Of a stretch of 64,000 nt of DNA, positions 43,998 through 54,802 are shown in pieces. Below the pieces are notes generated by a model. That model was given only the letters and a program-made list of their open reading frames with translations. It ran no database searches and was not told where the DNA came from. Within the stretch, counting starts at the first letter, position 1, and each line of letters begins with the position of its first letter. The stretch is from Sycon ciliatum (Eukaryota > Porifera > Calcarea > Leucosolenida > Sycettidae). Made by a program: the position numbers and the translations under genes. The stretch lies in assembly GCF_964019385.1 (NCBI RefSeq), contig NC_088650.1:26499266-26563265 (forward strand), read 5' to 3'.

Positions 43998-45122
43998 TTA
44001 ATAACGAAGGTACGTGTTGGGTCGTAAGTATCCACGCAAACACACATCCAGTCAAAATAAGGCACTTGTCAAAGTATCCGAACGTTTTCGGTCCCTTCTC
44101 ATCAAGGATTATACAGGGAATGGCTCAAGTTGGAAAGACTACAACTTATAATAATAATTATAGCGTAAAGATATGAGATAACAACACTCGTGACAAGGTG
44201 GAAAATTATCAAGTTCAGCACGACACAAAACTCGAAGGAAATAATACATGTAATAGTGACAAGAACATAGTGAACAAATTAAGTTACATTGTTAACACCT
44301 CGACGAGGAGTAACACCAAACAATTGTAGCGACAACACATTTTCTTTCTGTACGCAAAGTTCAGGATCTAACTTACGGAAGTACAAAGCTTCTAACACAG
44401 CCAGATGCAACGCACATCTACCACGTGACAATATTGAGAACACATTATCACTGTACAACTCACGACAATTGGTACGGGCTGACAGATGTTGCTTGATGGA
44501 CGAAGTGCGATTCTTAGCTCCGTTGGGTGTTGTCTCCTCCAATGTCCCGGTCATCTCGCCTCTTCGCGGCATCACCACTATCCGTCTCTTTGCTTTTCCG
44601 CGGCCTTCCACGTTTTCTGACACTAGCCGTTGTGTGCGCGATGCCCAGTGTCCTTTCAGCTACGTCTCCTCCATTGCGGATTTCTATTGATCTTCTTACT
44701 CCAACTTGTCCGGTGTTCGATATTGAGGTTCGTTTTCGCGGTCTACCACGTTTTCGAATATTGACTGTTGTTGTCACTTCCGTTGTCGTTGTACGTGCGT
44801 CCTCACCAGTCCGTATTTTATATATTTGTTTTGTTTTGTTTTATATATTTGTTCACTATGTTCTTGTCACTATTATTATTTCCTTCGAGTTTTGTGTCGT
44901 GCTGAACTTGATAATTTTCCACCTTGTCACGAGTGTTGTTATCTCATATCTTTACGCTATAATTATTATTATAAGTTGTAGTCTTTCCAACTTGAGCCAT
45001 TCCCTGTATAATCCTTGATGAGAAGGGACCGAAAACGTTCGGATACTTTGACAAGTGCCTTATTTTGACTGGATGTGTGTTTGCGTGGATACTTACGACC
45101 CAACACGTACCTTCGTTATTAA
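43998..45122 (-). mobile_element. 1.1 kb inverted-repeat element carrying AT-hook and GIY-YIG-like remnants
   Basis: Arms 43998-44277 and 44847-45122, about 278 bp and near-identical, starting TTAATAACGAAGGTACGTG. Between them the minus strand encodes AT-hooks and the second half of a GIY-YIG-type nuclease. The arm downstream of the ORF is its 3' UTR; the other arm is an inverted copy of that. Inverted terminal copies and a GIY-YIG domain both occur in Penelope-like elements, so this may be a deletion derivative of one. Inference. Confidence 0.7.
44279..44777 (-). pseudogene. AT-hook plus partial GIY-YIG-like ORF, frameshifted
   Basis: Frame 44777-44514 has two AT-hooks (KRGRPRKR and KRGRPRKSK). 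Overlapping frame 44623-44279 has SSIKQHLSARTNCRELYSDN, then VFSILSRGR, then AVLEALYFRKLDPELC and SLQLFG. The second block resembles the C-terminal half of a GIY-YIG endonuclease, including the conserved Glu in LEALY. The GIY/YIG strands are not seen. A frameshift must join the two parts. A sister ORF lies at 53351-54055. Confidence 0.5.
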
Positions 45123-45150
45123 AGTATTATCCGCCTCCGACTTCTTGTGA

Positions 45151-45151
45151 A

Positions 45152-45183
<32 letters not shown>

Positions 45184-45806
45184 GAAATGACCCAAAGGCA
45201 ATGTGCCTATCGAGGGGTTCATTTGATTGAAAGAACAGTAGATGTAGATGTATGTACAAAGAGAAGTAGGGATTGATGAGGAGAGAAATGGGGAAAATCA
45301 ACTGCAAGGTGGCGGAATTCCGTTGATTGCATAAGCATAGTCAGCTGTAAATTTCCTGAGGGCAGCTTTGAACTTATAGAGCGAGGCTTCCGATGTTAGA
45401 CTGGGGGTAAACAGTTCCATAGAAAAGCAGTTCGGAACATGAAGAGAGACTTAGACAATGATTTAAATTTGGGAAGAATGATTTTATTTGGTCGTCGCTC
45501 ACTATTCGTAATCTTGAAATGGAAATCAGCAAGGTAATCACGATGATGGAAAACATATCTGTGAAAAGTAGTGAGACTGATGATTTGACGACGATAGGCT
45601 AGTGACTCTAGGGAGCATTTAGAATTTAAGACAGATTTGGAAGAAGTGTAATCAAATGCATTTTTTTTCTTTTTCAGTAGAGCTCTAGCAAACCTTGCCT
45701 GTAATTGATCAAGAGTGGTCATGGGTTTCTTATTAGATCCAAACGACCACACCGTACAGCTATATTCGATCACAGGTCTTACGAACCCTTTGTACAGTAT
45801 GATCAT
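45151..45806 (-). mobile_element. 5'-truncated LINE 6, C-terminal RT fragment and tail
   Basis: Minus frame 45806-45396: ILYKGFVRPVIEYSCTVWSF, LDQLQARFARALL, MFRTAFLWNCLPP, the usual end of CR1/Jockey-like ORF2. The 3' UTR ends in a hairpin AGGC-ACATT-GCCT enclosed by ACCC/GGGT and an (AAT)n tail at about 45152-45182. Confidence 0.85.
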
Positions 45807-45904
45807 TGCCGAAGGCGCAATGACAGCAGCACCACCAACAACAAGAGCAGCAGCATGTGATAAGGAAACTCCTCCTCGGCCTCCAGACTGGTACTGAAGT
45901 AATT

Positions 45905-46010
45905 TGTAATTTTTTTATTATTTGAGGATTCCCCAAAGGCTTTCGCCTATCGAGGGGGTTTCAAAGCTTTCCATAATAACAATCTGTAAAAGAAGTGATG
46001 AGCAATAGGC
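45905..46010 (-). mobile_element. 3' end of LINE 7 (very short fragment)
   Basis: Minus strand ...CCCCCTCGATAGGCGAAAGC, continuing CTTTGGGGAATCCTCAAATAAT and an A-rich tail. The same hairpin as LINE 2 and LINE 6, here with a GAAA loop. The left limit in sense is uncertain. Confidence 0.65.
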
Positions 46011-46640
46011 GAGCAAAGAAAGAGATAGAGACATAGTCTAGGGCAGAGCTCTGCGCTTGAACATAATGATTGTAATAAGCGTGCAGAACTGGGATAATAC
46101 ATGTAAATGATGTAAAGTGTGCCAGAGATAAGCTAAGTACATGCGAAAGAGATGCACACTTTCGCAATCTTTCAACATCTCTGTTGTGTAAAATGGGAGC
46201 TTCTGCTGGATACCATGGACTACTTTGACGTTGAGTTTCAGTAGCAGCGCGAGACATGTTTTACGATAACAGCATGTCAAAAGGCGAAGGACACACTCTA
46301 TACTGTAGAAAACAGTTTTCCTGACCGCAACCAGAACCCTATTGGTACAGTCTCGGTTGCATACATGCACCATGTACATGTACCTTACGTTAATTTAACT
46401 TTAACATATGTTTTCACGATGACAGCATGAACATTAATTTTATTCAGAACAAGGCCAACTTGCATGTACTTCGAAGTACAAAATTAATTTAATTTACCTT
46501 ACGCGTAGCACATTTTCCTCTTTACACTACTGCCCTGAACTCCAAACCTGGAATTGTCATAGGCGGAATTTTTGGTATGCAGATGTACTAACATTCAGTT
46601 ACAATGTAACTGTTTGTTTAAAGCCACCCCGCCATTTCAG
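46011..46640. other. No gene recognised
   Basis: Short minus-strand frames without motifs. TACATGTA at about 46373. Confidence 0.4.
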
Positions 46641-46644
46641 ATCA

Positions 46645-46790
46645 GTTTGTCGGGCATAAACACATTATGCGCCTGAAGACCAGAGTTCCTTCACCACCAG
46701 GTGCACGACACACCAACATTGGCTAGCACAGAAGGCTTCATTCTCAGTTCCTCCACGGGCAGAACAGGCTTCCAACTTGGATCAAAGTTA
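46645..46790 (-). pseudogene. Decayed fragment of a third C4-type gene copy
   Basis: It matches the paralogue at about 62320-62470 in the same orientation: ACGACACACCAACATTGGCT, nearby GGAGTTCCTTC-type and CAGYTCCTCCACGGG blocks in the same order. It covers the helix and the first part of the C4-type domain. Small indels and stops break the frame. Confidence 0.7.
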
Positions 46791-46794
46791 TGAA

Positions 46795-47065
46795 ATAATT
46801 ATGATAATGGGGAAGGTGAGCGCACTCAAGACGAAAACAAATAAACATCACAAGGAACTAAAAATGTTAGCTTCAAGGGACATTGTGGTGAAGAGAGATG
46901 AAGGACAACGCCACGGGACTGCCATGCCTCATGGCATTAGTTCTTCGTCTCTTGTGACCAGTAAGATCACCTTGTCAAAGCTAACATTCTAAGTTCGCTG
47001 TGATATTTAGCTTGTTTTCGTCTTAAGTGAGCTTACCTACCCCTTTCTCATTCATTATTATCTCA
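46795..47065. mobile_element. Foldback MITE-like element, about 270 bp
   Basis: Left GGGGAAGGTGAGCGCACTCA, then AGACGAAAACAA and TGTTAGCTT; the right side carries the inverse in the same order (AAGCTAACA, TTGTTTTCGTCTTAAGTGAGC, ACCTACCCC). The arms are imperfect. No ORF of note. Target duplication not resolved. Confidence 0.6.
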
Positions 47066-47258
47066 TACATTCGAACCTGCCAATGGAAGGTTGTTGTTTT
47101 GCGCATACGAAACGTGATTGAGCTTAACAGCAGGTCGTTGAATGTCGGCACCACTTTAGTCAGCATTGTGCTAACTGTTGTACCTTCTGACTTCACAATA
47201 TCTTGCTTGTAGTGTTGGACAAACTACGCAAACATAATCATTCCCGAAACTATGCAGA

Positions 47259-49544
47259 AGACGTTACTTAAGAGAGCATGTCTGAGAAAACCAGAACATA
47301 TGTGCAAGTCGATCTCTCAGATTTCGCTCAAATTTGGCAGGTAGGTTTGCTTTGGGGTGTAGATCGACATTCCAAAGCCCGCGCAAAATCTTTTGAAGGG
47401 AACTATGAAATTGGAATACCCCTCAATATTGGCCCAATATTGGCACGATTTATGGGTCTACAAACGAGCCACGGCACAGCGTACAAGAACAAGCTACGAA
47501 CAAAACTCCATCAAGCCATCATTACCTCACCTTAGAAGAGTTCTTGGGGCAGCACCACTTAGCCACGCCAGCATCCCAGAAGACGAGGGAAATCATCCCT
47601 TGACGCCACAAATGATCGTCTTGAAAATAGCCAAATTACAAGCGCTGATAAAACAGCGAGCTACGTCCTCAATTAGCAAACACTATACACCGGCAGATAG
47701 TAGAACACCTCTTCTAGCACTGAGGACATGTCCCCCATCATCCTTTTGGGGTTTTCTTGAAATAAACAATTTTGAATTTTTCCACTCGACCTTTCTGAAA
47801 TACGTCCAAACTCATACCTGCGCAGGAAAGCTCGCCCCTCCGCGACGTCTAGTCAGCAATTTCTACTCCAACACCACTCCCAACGCTGCAGAACAAAGTG
47901 TATTGTTGACTCTGACAAGGAAAAGCAGCGGTGATCACTTGTCACTCCAAACGACAAGCTTCTCCTTGCGCCACCAACATTTTTCGTTGCAACAGTTGAT
48001 GCAAAAGTGACTGAATTTTTGCGTGTAGTTTTTGGATTTTACTGCAAGAGGAATGATGAAATCACGTGCCTCGGGACACAAGAATGCCAGGTCTCGTAGA
48101 TCACGGTTCAGCAGTTGTTCCGAGTCACCTAGATCAAGCGCTCCTGCACTTACATGGATCACCCGTTGATCTAGATCGGATCAAGTGCATCTTGATGTCC
48201 AGCTCAAGAGCACGCATGTCGTGTTGTAGGCCTTCCAGCTGGGACTTTCCCTCAACATGCAGCACAGAGACTATGGCGCGGCGAGTAGGGTCAAATCACG
48301 TTGTTCATGACGTAAGAAATCTGCCCTGTGGGCGCGCCACATACTTCATGCAACCAGTGTTGGCCGCGCGCTTGTCAACTCCAAGCGACCTTGATGGCAT
48401 GGACCACGCTCATTCCTTGCTGTTGCAGATCTACGTGGATCATCAGCATGTAAACCAGCCGTAGTTCCTGTTGAACCATGTTCGGGATGAGCGAGGTTAG
48501 TGTGAAAAAATGCATCCCTGTTCTTACTGCAAGAGGAAATATCTCCAAGAATTCTTGCCAATGCAATACAGCTAGCGTTATAACGATAGTTTCTGCATGT
48601 TCTGAGCAGAGCATGCAAGAAATATAATGCATCTTACCTCCTCCCTCATGGTCCGTTTCGAATAGCGCCTCAGGAACGATCGTGATCGTGTGCATTGTGT
48701 CGTGTACCAGAAAGCATTATTCTACGTCACGATCCACGTGATTTCTTCATTCCTCTTGCAGTAAAATCCAAAAACTACACGCAAATATTCAGTCACTTTT
48801 GCATCAACAGTTGCAACGAAAAATGTTGGTGGTGCAAGAAGAAGCTTGTCGTTTGGAGTGACAAGTGATCACCGCTGCTTTTCCTTGTCAGAGTCAACAA
48901 TACACTTTGTTCTGCAGCGTTGGGAGTGGTGTTGGAGTAGAAATTGCTGACTAGACGTCGCGGAGGGGCGAGCTTTCCTGCGCAGGTATGAGTTTGGACG
49001 TATTTCAGAATGGTCGAGTGGAAAAATTCAAAATTGTTTATTTCAAGAAAACCCCAAAAGGATGATGGGGGACATGTCCTCAGTGCTAGAAGAGGTGTTC
49101 TACTATCTGCCGGTGTATAGTGTTTGCTAATTGAGGACGTAGCTCGCTGTTTTATCAGCGCTTGTAATTTGGCTATTTTCAAGACGATCATTTGTGGCGT
49201 CAAGGGATGATTGCCCTCGTCTTCTGGGATGCTGGCGTGGCTAAGTAGTGCTGCCCCAAGAACTCTTCTAAGGTGAGGTAATGATGGCTTGATGGAGTTT
49301 TGTTCGTAGCTTGTTCTTGCACGCTGTGCCGTGGCTCGTTTGTTGACCCATAAATCGTGCCAATATTGGGCCGATATTGAGGGGTATTCCAATTTCATAG
49401 TTCCCTTCAAAAGATTTTGTGCGGGCTTTGGAATGTCGATCTACACACCAAAGCAAACCTACCTGCAAAATTTGAGCGAAATCTGAGAGATCGACTTGCA
49501 CATATGTTCTGGTTTTCTCAGACATGCTCTCTTAAGTAACGTCT
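47259..49544. mobile_element. 2.3 kb element with ~800-bp terminal inverted repeats
   Basis: Arms about 47259-48066 and 48735-49544, starting AGACGTTACTTAAGAGAGCA and nearly identical throughout. The 668-bp centre has no recognised gene. Each arm carries a 205-codon frame (47393-48010 and 48793-49410). The two translations differ at about eight residues, so the frame shows no sign of constraint. A long-inverted-repeat (foldback-type) DNA element; transposase unknown. Confidence 0.85.
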
Positions 49545-49616
49545 GGCGCTAGCCAGGGTCCACACAGCTTTAATTTGGTGTTTGTTTGTTTGTTTGTTTG
49601 TTTGTTTGTGTCACGG

Positions 49617-51845
49617 CTGGAGCTATCCCGTATCTGTCCCGTATATGTCCCGTATCTGTGACTACAAAGGCTGTACAGGATTGTACATAACAGCCAGGGA
49701 GTCGTCAAATACCGGGAGTGGAAACGAGATGCGCGAGCGTGATCCATGCTCGCCTCGCGCTGGAGCACGCCGATTTTTTTCAAATAATCTTTTTTGTGCC
49801 ACATTCACCAATTCCGCGGGATTTTCAAAATGTCAAAATTTATTTTGGTTCTTCCTGCAAGCGGAGCAGTTTAGACGTCTCGACCATACATAAGCCTTCT
49901 CGTCAGATTTCCGCTTCCCTTTTGTAGTATTATCACTCTTCGTCGTGGATTCGTCGGCAGTGCATGGTCATGCTGGACAGGGAGATATCGGTAGCCATTT
50001 TACGGCTGATGTTTTAGGAACTTGGGCGAGAGGTGAGTAAAAACCAAGCTTTATCGAGTGAATACTTCTATCACTGAATAGCTTTGTTTTGGTTTGTTAC
50101 ACATGCATGCTGCATGTACAGAGCATTCGATTTATCAACCTGCAGTCAAGTACAGACCCAGGGAAGCTTCTCTTTTACTTGCCCAATGATCGTGCATAAA
50201 ATTTTATGTGAAACTCGTAAAATGAAAATCAGAAATGCAATGGTAGATTTAAGAAACTATGTGATGGTCAGGAATCAGGATACACATGGCATTCTCTACC
50301 TGGATGAATACTTGTGACAATTTTAATATAGAAATACTGCGCTGTTTTCCGTGTGCGTTTTGTCCAGACCTGGAGACCACATCAGCTGTGTTTTCAAGTT
50401 TAATTTGCGGTACAGTAGTGGCAAGAAAGCCGTCCATCATGCCAGCATCATCCGCAGGAGCACCCCAGCCCACCGCCATAGTCAACTGCACTGCAGAGAC
50501 ACCTAAAATATACCATGGTGGTTGGTGTGTTGTTGCGGTGAGAAGAGAACTGGAAGCTAGCAGAAAGCCTGAGTTAACTAGCCTCAAGCCGGTGTTGGCG
50601 ACTTTCGGCCATGAAATTCTGGCCAACATGTCTCCGAATCTACCAAACTTTGAAAAGATAATTGAATCTAAGACACATGAGCATCCACCGTGTGTGTGCA
50701 TGCACAGTGTGGGCATGTCAGTATGTGTGTGTGTGTGTGTGTGTGTGTGCTGCCAAAGATGGCTCTCTCGTCGTGCCGATTGAATATGGTCCCTAATCTC
50801 TTGGCAGACTACCGACTTTCTGCCGTCGCTTCCATGTTGTCGGTCCCGCAAGGGGACAGGTGACCGTAATGGCAATGTTTACCAGGACCAGGTGTGTGTG
50901 TGTGTGTGTGCATGCATGCATTCCAGTGTGTGTGTATGTGTGTGAATGTGCGTGCATGCGCAGTTCGTGCATGCCGTGTGTGTGCATATGCAGTTTGTGC
51001 ATGCCAATGAGTGCGTGCGCACCCGTATATTGGTGCGTGCATGTACGCATGCGTAACTGCTGACACCCAAAGTTGGCAAAGAGAAGCGAGACAGAAAGAG
51101 AGGGATTTAGAACAGTTTAATTCGGTGTGCATTGTCAATTCTGTGATACTCGCCACAATCGGCCAAATCTGTAATTGGATTCTCAGTGTTGGTGGTGCAT
51201 ATACGTTGTCATGCTTCCTCTTGACATGAGACATACTGAAAGCGGTGATGTTCTCTTACACTGAAGAAGAAAATAAGAGAAATTCCTTGACTTTATAATA
51301 ATGTGGTCGTCATTAAAAAACAATAATGTTTTAGAAACAAAGGGTCCCTCAAAAAGTCAGTGGCATATCATCTTACACCGAGAAAATTCACAGGTAGCAC
51401 CTATATGGAAAGGACAATGGTTACGAGAAGTTTTTTCGTGGGTCGAACCAAGTGGCTTTGATTACTGAGGCTGAGCTATTTTCCTCGATAAATTACATCA
51501 AAAGTCACGTTACTATCCGCGCGTGAATCGGGCCTCCAGTCATACATCGCAACACTGCGATAACGCCTACCGATAAATTAGGTGTCCTCCTACTAGTAAA
51601 CGAGCAGACCACTGCAAATATCTCTGTATACACGTTCTGATGGACGCTTTCTCCCAAAAAATACTCAAGGCTACTCTAAATTGCATTTGACGACGCTGAG
51701 GTACTCAAGGCACTGCAAAAATTTTGCGCGAGGCGAGCATGGATAATCAAGATTAACGGCGTTTCCACTCCCGGTATTTGACGACTCCCTGATAACAGCT
51801 GTCCACAATATTTGCGGGCTCCTGTATCTGTCCCGTACCGTACCA
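49617..51845. mobile_element. Possible 2.2 kb element bounded by ~120-bp inverted repeats
   Basis: Left block 49617-49755 (CTGTCCCGTA, GGGAGTCGTCAAATACCGGG, GCGAGGCGAGC in inverse) recurs inverted at about 51718-51845. Similarity is partial with indels. The interior has TG microsatellites (50724-50748, 50892-50912) and no recognised gene. The ends are not precisely defined. Confidence 0.5.
50880..51056. repeat. Impure TG/TGCA-rich repeat
   Basis: GTGTGTGT runs mixed with GCATGCATGC and GTGCATATGCAG units. It causes Cys-Val and His-Thr frames with no gene content. Confidence 0.85.
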
Positions 51846-52021
51846 ATATTCGTCGTATTATGTATACGACTCCCTGATGTAGAGGAAGATTTGGAAAAAA
51901 ATAGGGAGACGAAGAGGAAATTAAATTAGAATAGACGCCGATTAGGTCATAGGATGCGTCAGCATAAACATACTTTGGAAGAGAGATCCCGTCGTCTCCA
52001 AAAGAAGCGTGAACGATCGAT

Positions 52022-52265
52022 TCAGTGCCGGTCACAGGAATCGTCGGAAGAGAGATCCCGTCGACTCCAGAACGCCCGTGATCGGTAGAGTCCGGCGGTA
52101 CCAGGCAACGTCAGGACAGACATCCCTTTGAGTCCAGAACGCCCGTGATCGGCAGAGTCTAAGCCGATCCCAGGAAACGTCAGGACAGACATCTCGTCGA
52201 GTCCAGAACGCCCGTGATCGGCAGAGTCAGCGCCGGTCCCAGTAAACGTCAGGACAGACATCCCG
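52022..52265. repeat. ~63-65 bp tandem repeat, about 4 copies
   Basis: Each unit has TCCAGAACGCCCGTGATCGG, then AGAGTC, a variable middle, then CGTCAGGACAGACATC. It has the even spacing of a minisatellite and varies in the middle. It is not a CRISPR array: the units abut, without unique spacers. Confidence 0.88.
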
Positions 52266-52520
52266 TCGACGCGCAGAAAAACTAAATCTGCAGCCTCTTT
52301 TGCCGTCGAACAGGATACGTTTTTATATAGGAGACTGTAAATTTATGTAATGTCCAAATTTCGACGTGAGCAGCAGGTCACTCGCGTTGATTTTTCGACG
52401 TGCGAGCCAAATAACGCGAGCTAAACTTTCGCGTCGCAGACATCCCGTCGACGCGCAGAAAAACTAAATCTGCAGCCTCTTTTGCCGTCGGACAGGATAC
52501 GTATTTTAGGAGACTGTAAA
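52256..52520. repeat. Direct duplication of an ~80-bp segment
   Basis: GACATCCCGTCGACGCGCAG and the following ~60 bp (to GACAGGATACGT) occur at about 52256-52320 and again at about 52438-52502, with one A/G change. The first copy is joined to the last tandem unit. Confidence 0.85.
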
Positions 52521-53160
52521 GTTATGTGATGTGCTCCACAGGCAACCATGCATTCGGCGTCGTCATTGGCTCAACAGGTCAATGCACATGTATTACTACA
52601 AAAAGGCCAGAAAATCCGATCACTGTATTAAAATCAACTAATGTTCGCTGGCGATTTAATTTCGCTGATTTCGCCGCTTGGTACCAACCGGCCAAAGTAA
52701 ATCGCAGGCCAACGTTTGTCATATAGGCAAATGATGCATGATTGAGCAATGGATGCATGTGAGAGCAAAAATACCGATCGATTTCAAATTTGACGTGAAA
52801 CTGCGCGTCACGTCGGAAATAACGTGCATCTTAACCTCTCTAATAGAGAGGTTTCTATTTCTCATCGGCCAAAATTTGTTGATTTACAATATAAGGAGAT
52901 AAAAAGAAAAGAAGGAGCAAAACAAAAGTAGATGATTATTAGAGAAATAACAATCCGCAATAAATTCTGCAAATACTTTTGCCTAACTCATAAGCAAACC
53001 GATTGAAACGTTTTTGCAATACAGTGATGTGGCCAATCAACGAAAAAGACATTCCCATCAGTTCTTATAACATGTACGATGAGCTAGGCAAAAATGCATA
53101 AAAGCATAGCGCAGGGCCCTGAGCTTCCAAGCTCTCTCGTTAATTATAACATTTTTTAAA
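52521..53160. other. No gene recognised
   Basis: A 66-codon plus frame at 52526-52726 has no motif. AT-rich to 53160. Confidence 0.4.
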
Positions 53161-54456
53161 TTTTAGAATTGCGATCAACAGAACGAGCTGAACCGACATT
53201 TCACAAAGGCTTTTATTGTATTAAAAAAAACGAGTGGATACGAAGGCAGTGAAGAACATGGAAGAAAGAAAAAATGTGATATGGAGAAAATGATGAACAA
53301 AAAATCGTACTTCGAACTAGTTTTCGCACAACACTCCTCAGGAAGCTACGTTGTACATTATCCCACGTAGCGCACAACTGGAGCGTCCCACGCGGGGAAG
53401 ACCCCGTAAACAACCACTACCTCCGCCAACACAGGACCTAGCGTCCCACTCGGCAAGTCCACCATTGGCTCCCGTGGCCATGACCAAGTCACTCCTTCCA
53501 CCAGCGGAGGTGGATGTGGCTTTGGCGACGCCACGTGTGCTGCATGCAGACACGTTTGCGTCATCATCGCTTGCTGCATCACCGGCAGAGACGACAACAA
53601 TACCTACCTCAATATCAACGAGACCCAGAAGAACAACTGCGAATTACACCATGACCTATTTCAGTACGGAAGTACAGAGCCAACGGAATGCACAACAGGA
53701 GCGTGAGACGAGGGATGGGAGGAGACGGGACCTGATTGCTCCAAGGCAGGACGTCGTTGAGGAGGATTCGGCCAGTGAGTCCAGTGAGTCCGGTGAGTGT
53801 GAGAGCGAGAATGATTGTGTGAGTAAGAGTGGGTGCGAGCGTGTGTTTTCTAGTAGGAAGTCATCAGTGTATAAGCATCTTGTATCTCGTCCTGATTGCT
53901 GCAAGGCGTATTCTGATTCTTCTTTTTCTGTTTTGTGCCGTGCTCGTCATGGTTATAAGTTGCAGTTGAGTGTGTTAGAAGCTGTTTGTCAACGTATTCA
54001 TAAGCCTAATCTGTGTGTCCAGAAGGACAGCATTATTCGTTTGAAATTGTTCTAGTAGCCGCTTGTTCTGTCTGTTTGGCCCAGGTTGGCCATGGTGTCA
54101 TCTTGTGTCACAGTATACTAGTAGTCTTTACTAGTTCGTTTTAAAGTGCTTTCGCAGTTTTTCCTGTTATTACCTTAGTGCTAGGATTATCATTTTCATA
54201 GGTGTTGTTTCTTCTCACTCCATTTCTCTTTATTAGTATCTTTCTGGATTGTTTTTCATTAGTACAACGTAGCTTCCTGAGGAGTGTTGTGCGAAAACTA
54301 GTTCGAAGTACGATTTTTTGTTCATCATTTTCTCCATATCACATTTTTTCTTTCTTCCATGTTCTTCACTGCCTTCGTATCCACTCGTTTTTTTAATACA
54401 ATAAAAGCCTTTGTGAAATGTCGGTTCAGCTCGTTCTGTTGATCGCAATTCTAAAA
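53161..54456 (+). mobile_element. 1.3 kb inverted-repeat element carrying an AT-hook and GIY-YIG-like ORF
   Basis: Arms 53161-53356 and 54262-54456 (about 195 bp, near-perfect), starting TTTTAGAATTGCGATCAACA. The ORF at 53351-54055 begins inside the left arm. Its 3' UTR includes the right arm. The same layout as 43998-45122, but the arm sequences are unrelated. Confidence 0.75.
53351..54055 (+). CDS. AT-hook protein with partial GIY-YIG-like C-terminus
   Basis: 234 codons, uninterrupted. An AT-hook lies near residue 14 (RPTRGRPRKQP). A Ser/Thr/Pro-rich and then acidic middle follows (EEDSASESSESGECESEND). The end has RKSSVYKHLVSRPDCC, YSDSSFSVLCRARHG, LSVLEAVCQRIHKPNLC and IRLKLF, close in pattern to the ORF at 44279-44777. 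It resembles the second half of a GIY-YIG nuclease, with Glu in LEAV, but the GIY and YIG strands are absent, so nuclease activity is doubtful. The first Met lies in the terminal repeat. It could be an exon of a larger former protein. Confidence 0.5.
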   Translation: MYIIPRSAQLERPTRGRPRKQPLPPPTQDLASHSASPPLAPVAMTKSLLPPAEVDVALATPRVLHADTFASSSLAASPAETTTIPTSISTRPRRTTANYTMTYFSTEVQSQRNAQQERETRDGRRRDLIAPRQDVVEEDSASESSESGECESENDCVSKSGCERVFSSRKSSVYKHLVSRPDCCKAYSDSSFSVLCRARHGYKLQLSVLEAVCQRIHKPNLCVQKDSIIRLKLF

Positions 54457-54496
54457 CTATTGTCGCCTCGACGCCTATTTACATATTTTTTTAAAT

Positions 54497-54641
54497 GGTT
54501 GATAAATATGGTGGTAAAGACACACCTGGCAATATGGCGGTAAACACACGCCTGCCCACACACGCTCTCTAGGCTGCAAAGTTCTGGCACAGAGCTCTCC
54601 TTCTCACCACCACCACCATCAGTTCGCGCCTGGCGCCTAGA
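54497..54641. repeat. Inverted partial copy of the 12930-13553 repeat unit
   Basis: Matches 13030-13165 and 13385-13515 on the opposite strand (CTAGGCTGCAAAGTTCTGGC and GTTCGCGCCTGGCGCC). It shows the unit is dispersed as well as tandem. Confidence 0.8.
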
Positions 54642-54802
54642 TAAAATTTAAAAGAAAGGAACCAAAATATTATAAAATTATTAAAATCCTTGGCTCTCCA
54701 TCCGGATATCCGAAGTCGGCGAAATGCTTAGTACAAGCATTGTCATTGTAGTCGGAGAAAGGACACTCACCCACTGTGGTCATTCGCTGAAAACATCGAA
54801 GT

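Noticed and set aside
47393-49410. Pair of 205-codon ORFs as a conserved gene family
   Set aside because: They are the two arms of one inverted-repeat element; their differences are mostly non-synonymous.
52022-52265. CRISPR-like array
   Set aside because: Units abut without unique spacers, vary internally, and the genome is animal; this is a minisatellite.
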